A stretch of DNA of 64,000 bases from Diplonema papillatum. Lineage: Eukaryota; Euglenozoa; Diplonemea; Diplonemida; Diplonemidae. Shown here piece after piece: positions 62,391 through 64,000 of this stretch. The notes under the pieces were generated by a model. It saw only the letters and a list, made by a program, of their open reading frames with translations. It was not told where the DNA came from and ran no database searches. Within the stretch, counting starts at the first letter, position 1. Each line of letters starts with the position of its first letter. The position numbers and the translations under genes were made by a program. Where the stretch lies: NCBI GenBank assembly GCA_030068145.1, contig JAPJBO010000042.1, positions 434,001 through 498,000 of the forward strand, given 5' to 3'.

Positions 62391-63638
62391 ATGAACGCGG
62401 ACAACCTCCACGCGGTCCCCCTGGGTCCCGAAGCAGCTGCATCGGGAAGCAGAACGTCCGCGACAGTGCGTGTGGTGCACCTGCCGACGTTCAAGCAGTT
62501 CTCGCTGCAGTTGGACGGGCTGAAGGGCAAGGCAGGGGCGTACGAATCTGTCATCGAGCAGATCGGGTGGACGGGAGCGCGTGTCAGAATGCGGCGCGGC
62601 ATGGCCATGATCGAGGCTCCGACACCACCACCGGCGCAGCGAGTACGCGTCGGCGACGAGGAGGCAGACATCGTCGACCTCGAAGAGCTGGAGAAGCAGC
62701 AGCGCGAAGAGCAGAAGAAGGAGAGGGTGCGCAGCCTCGAGCAGCAAATCGAGGGCCTCTCCGCGGCACACTCGCCTAAGCGCCTCCCGGACAACAACGC
62801 CCCGAGAGGGCCGACTTACTCAAAGGCGGAGTTCGTCGCAGAGTTTGGGAGAAAAGAGGCCGAGAGGGAGTGGCGCATGGCTCTGAGGGCGCATACTGAG
62901 GGCCGAAAGAAGCAACTCGCGCGGCTACGGGCCTTGCTGGGTGAGCTGCAGCCGAAGGCCGAAACAACGGGCGACGCCGACATGCAGGACAGAGAGGAAA
63001 CCACCCGCGCCGGAGACGAGACCAGAAACGCTTGGCAAGCATGGGCTCAGCAGCAGCAGCAGCAGCGGGTGACGTGGGAAAAGGCGCGAGCTGAAGCCCG
63101 AGCCTCCTGGGAGGCGATGTACGAGAAGCGGCTCCAAAACTGGGCCGAGGCCCAGGTTTGTATTGCCACGCAGCGCGAGGAAGCAGCGCTCGTGCGCCAA
63201 ATGGAGTGGATGGCCGAAGTGGAGAGGAAGCTCGCTGTCTTCGAAACAGAGATGTGTGCCCGGGTGGAGTCACTACTCCCAAGCGTAACCGCAGACGCCG
63301 GGCGGGCACCAACCCCTCCAGCAGCAGATGCGCGAGCACCAGCGCAGCCAAGCCCGAACAAGAAGGGAAAGAAAGCCGAGGCGAAGGCAAAGAAGGAAGC
63401 CGCCGAGAAGGAATTCGCAGAGCAGCTCAAACAGCTCAACCAAGCCACTAACAGAGCGGAGGCCGAGCCGAAATCAAGTGGTACCGAGCAGGAGTCGAGC
63501 GGTGTCGAGCCGAATGCACACGGAGCCGAAACGAAAGCAACCGACGTCGAGCCGAAAGCAAAAGCAGCGAAAGGGGCCAAGCAGCAGACCCTCAAAGGGA
63601 TGCTCAAGGGGAACCGGTACAACCCGCTGGAAAGCTAG
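62391..63638 (+). CDS. LINE ORF1, coiled-coil gag-like protein
   Basis: 415 residues from ATG (MNADNLHAVPLGPEA). Layout: N-terminal part with VVHLPTFKQFSLQLDGLKGK; a charged helical region VDLEELEKQQREEQKKERVR; long Ala/Glu/Arg helices at 140-280 with a Q6 run (WAQQQQQQRVTWEKARAEAR); and a Lys/Ala-rich tail KKGKKAEAKAKKEAAEKEFA followed by repeated SSG(T/V)E and VEPKA motifs, ending LKGMLKGNRYNPLES. No CCHC knuckle is seen. The basic, coiled-coil character fits an RNA-binding ORF1. It ends in TAG followed by G with ORF2 in the same phase. Confidence 0.75.
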   Translation: MNADNLHAVPLGPEAAASGSRTSATVRVVHLPTFKQFSLQLDGLKGKAGAYESVIEQIGWTGARVRMRRGMAMIEAPTPPPAQRVRVGDEEADIVDLEELEKQQREEQKKERVRSLEQQIEGLSAAHSPKRLPDNNAPRGPTYSKAEFVAEFGRKEAEREWRMALRAHTEGRKKQLARLRALLGELQPKAETTGDADMQDREETTRAGDETRNAWQAWAQQQQQQRVTWEKARAEARASWEAMYEKRLQNWAEAQVCIATQREEAALVRQMEWMAEVERKLAVFETEMCARVESLLPSVTADAGRAPTPPAADARAPAQPSPNKKGKKAEAKAKKEAAEKEFAEQLKQLNQATNRAEAEPKSSGTEQESSGVEPNAHGAETKATDVEPKAKAAKGAKQQTLKGMLKGNRYNPLES

Positions 63639-64000
63639 GTCGCGGGGCGCCCCGGAGAAAGCTCGGTGGCTAGTAATCAATCAGCTAGCGATCAACGCAC
63701 CAGGGCAACCCGGGGCGCCGAACGACCTACAAACAATTCAAATGTGCGATGCTCTTGGACTGCGGAAGCGACCAACAACCCGACGCCAGCGGAAAGCGGC
63801 GACCGGTTGCTAGACAAGGCAGCAGCAGTTCTCGGAGCCAGACGTGAAGTGGTAGGGAAGGACGGAAATTGCCAGTATCAGGCACTGATTCGCGGTGGCA
63901 GGCTGAACCTCACGGCTGCCGCCTTGCGACAGAAGGTCACCCGGCAACTCCGAACGAACCCACCAACGCCTTTTGTCCCTGAGACCCCGAAATCATTTGC
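63639..64000 (+). CDS. LINE ORF2 N-terminus with OTU-type cysteine protease motif (partial)
   Basis: 120 codons open to the window end, in phase with ORF1 after TAG; no ATG occurs, so readthrough or re-initiation at a non-ATG codon is needed. At 63849-63880 it reads VVGKDGNCQYQALI, matching the OTU protease box (DGNC with the nucleophile Cys, here D at 63861 and C at 63870), and continues AAALRQKVTRQLRTNPPTPF, which resembles the helix after the box (LRQ..V..YLR.NP). The catalytic His and the RT would be beyond the window. OTU enzymes cleave ubiquitin linkages; in a retroelement it could instead process the polyprotein. Function is inference. Confidence 0.7.

Overview
The window looks like nuclear DNA of a eukaryote, most likely a stramenopile alga such as a brown alga. 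This is inference from repeat-filled introns with GT...AG boundaries, ankyrin genes of 33-residue units, mixed retroelements and long (CA)n tracts; I could not run a search. Very little is host coding sequence. Most of the 64 kb is mobile DNA, satellites and relics, many as inverted or direct pairs that both fall inside the window.

Layout. 1-3390: the 3' part of a tyrosine-recombinase (YR) retrotransposon. 3391-9160: alternating (CA)n tracts, three TIR units and two 5'-truncated LINE copies. 9181-11932: the last two exons of threonine ammonia-lyase (ilvA-like), split by an intron whose acceptor sits on a (CA)n tract. 12-15.5 kb: relics. 15.5-17.5 kb: an intact ankyrin-repeat gene. 18.7-22.2 kb: a minus-strand RT/RNase H retroelement with inverted repeats. 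22.7-24 kb: foldback elements. 25.0-26.3 kb: a frameshifted copy of the ankyrin gene. 26.3-27.7 kb: a degenerate array plus a small mobile unit. 28267-31526: a complete hAT transposon with 8-bp target duplication. 31613-35044: two exons of a glutamine-rich host gene. 35-50 kb: satellites, MITE-like units and two inverted copies of a composite tRNA-SINE/16-bp-repeat element. 50637-54641: a complete YR retrotransposon (gag, YR, RT/RNase H; A1...B1-A2-B2 ends). 57.7-59.6 kb: three tandem PEX11 copies, two broken. 60.1-64 kb: a LINE 3' half, a (CA)n tract, then the 5' end of a LINE with ORF1 followed in frame, after one UAG, by an OTU cysteine-protease motif.

How the parts relate. The LINE copies end in (CA)n, start abruptly after (CA)n and lie head to tail across (CA)n, so the microsatellites look like both target and tail of a LINE lineage. 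Other units (TIR units; the right end of YR element 1) also abut (CA)n. Three insertions have an unoccupied counterpart within the window (a MITE in the ankyrin duplication, and both copies of a 257-308 bp unit), so their ends can be read directly. Host genes recognised: ilvA-like, PEX11, ankyrin-repeat protein and an unidentified Q-rich protein. No rRNA gene, intact tRNA gene, CRISPR array or operon was seen. Coordinates of repeat edges are by eye and may be off by a few bases.
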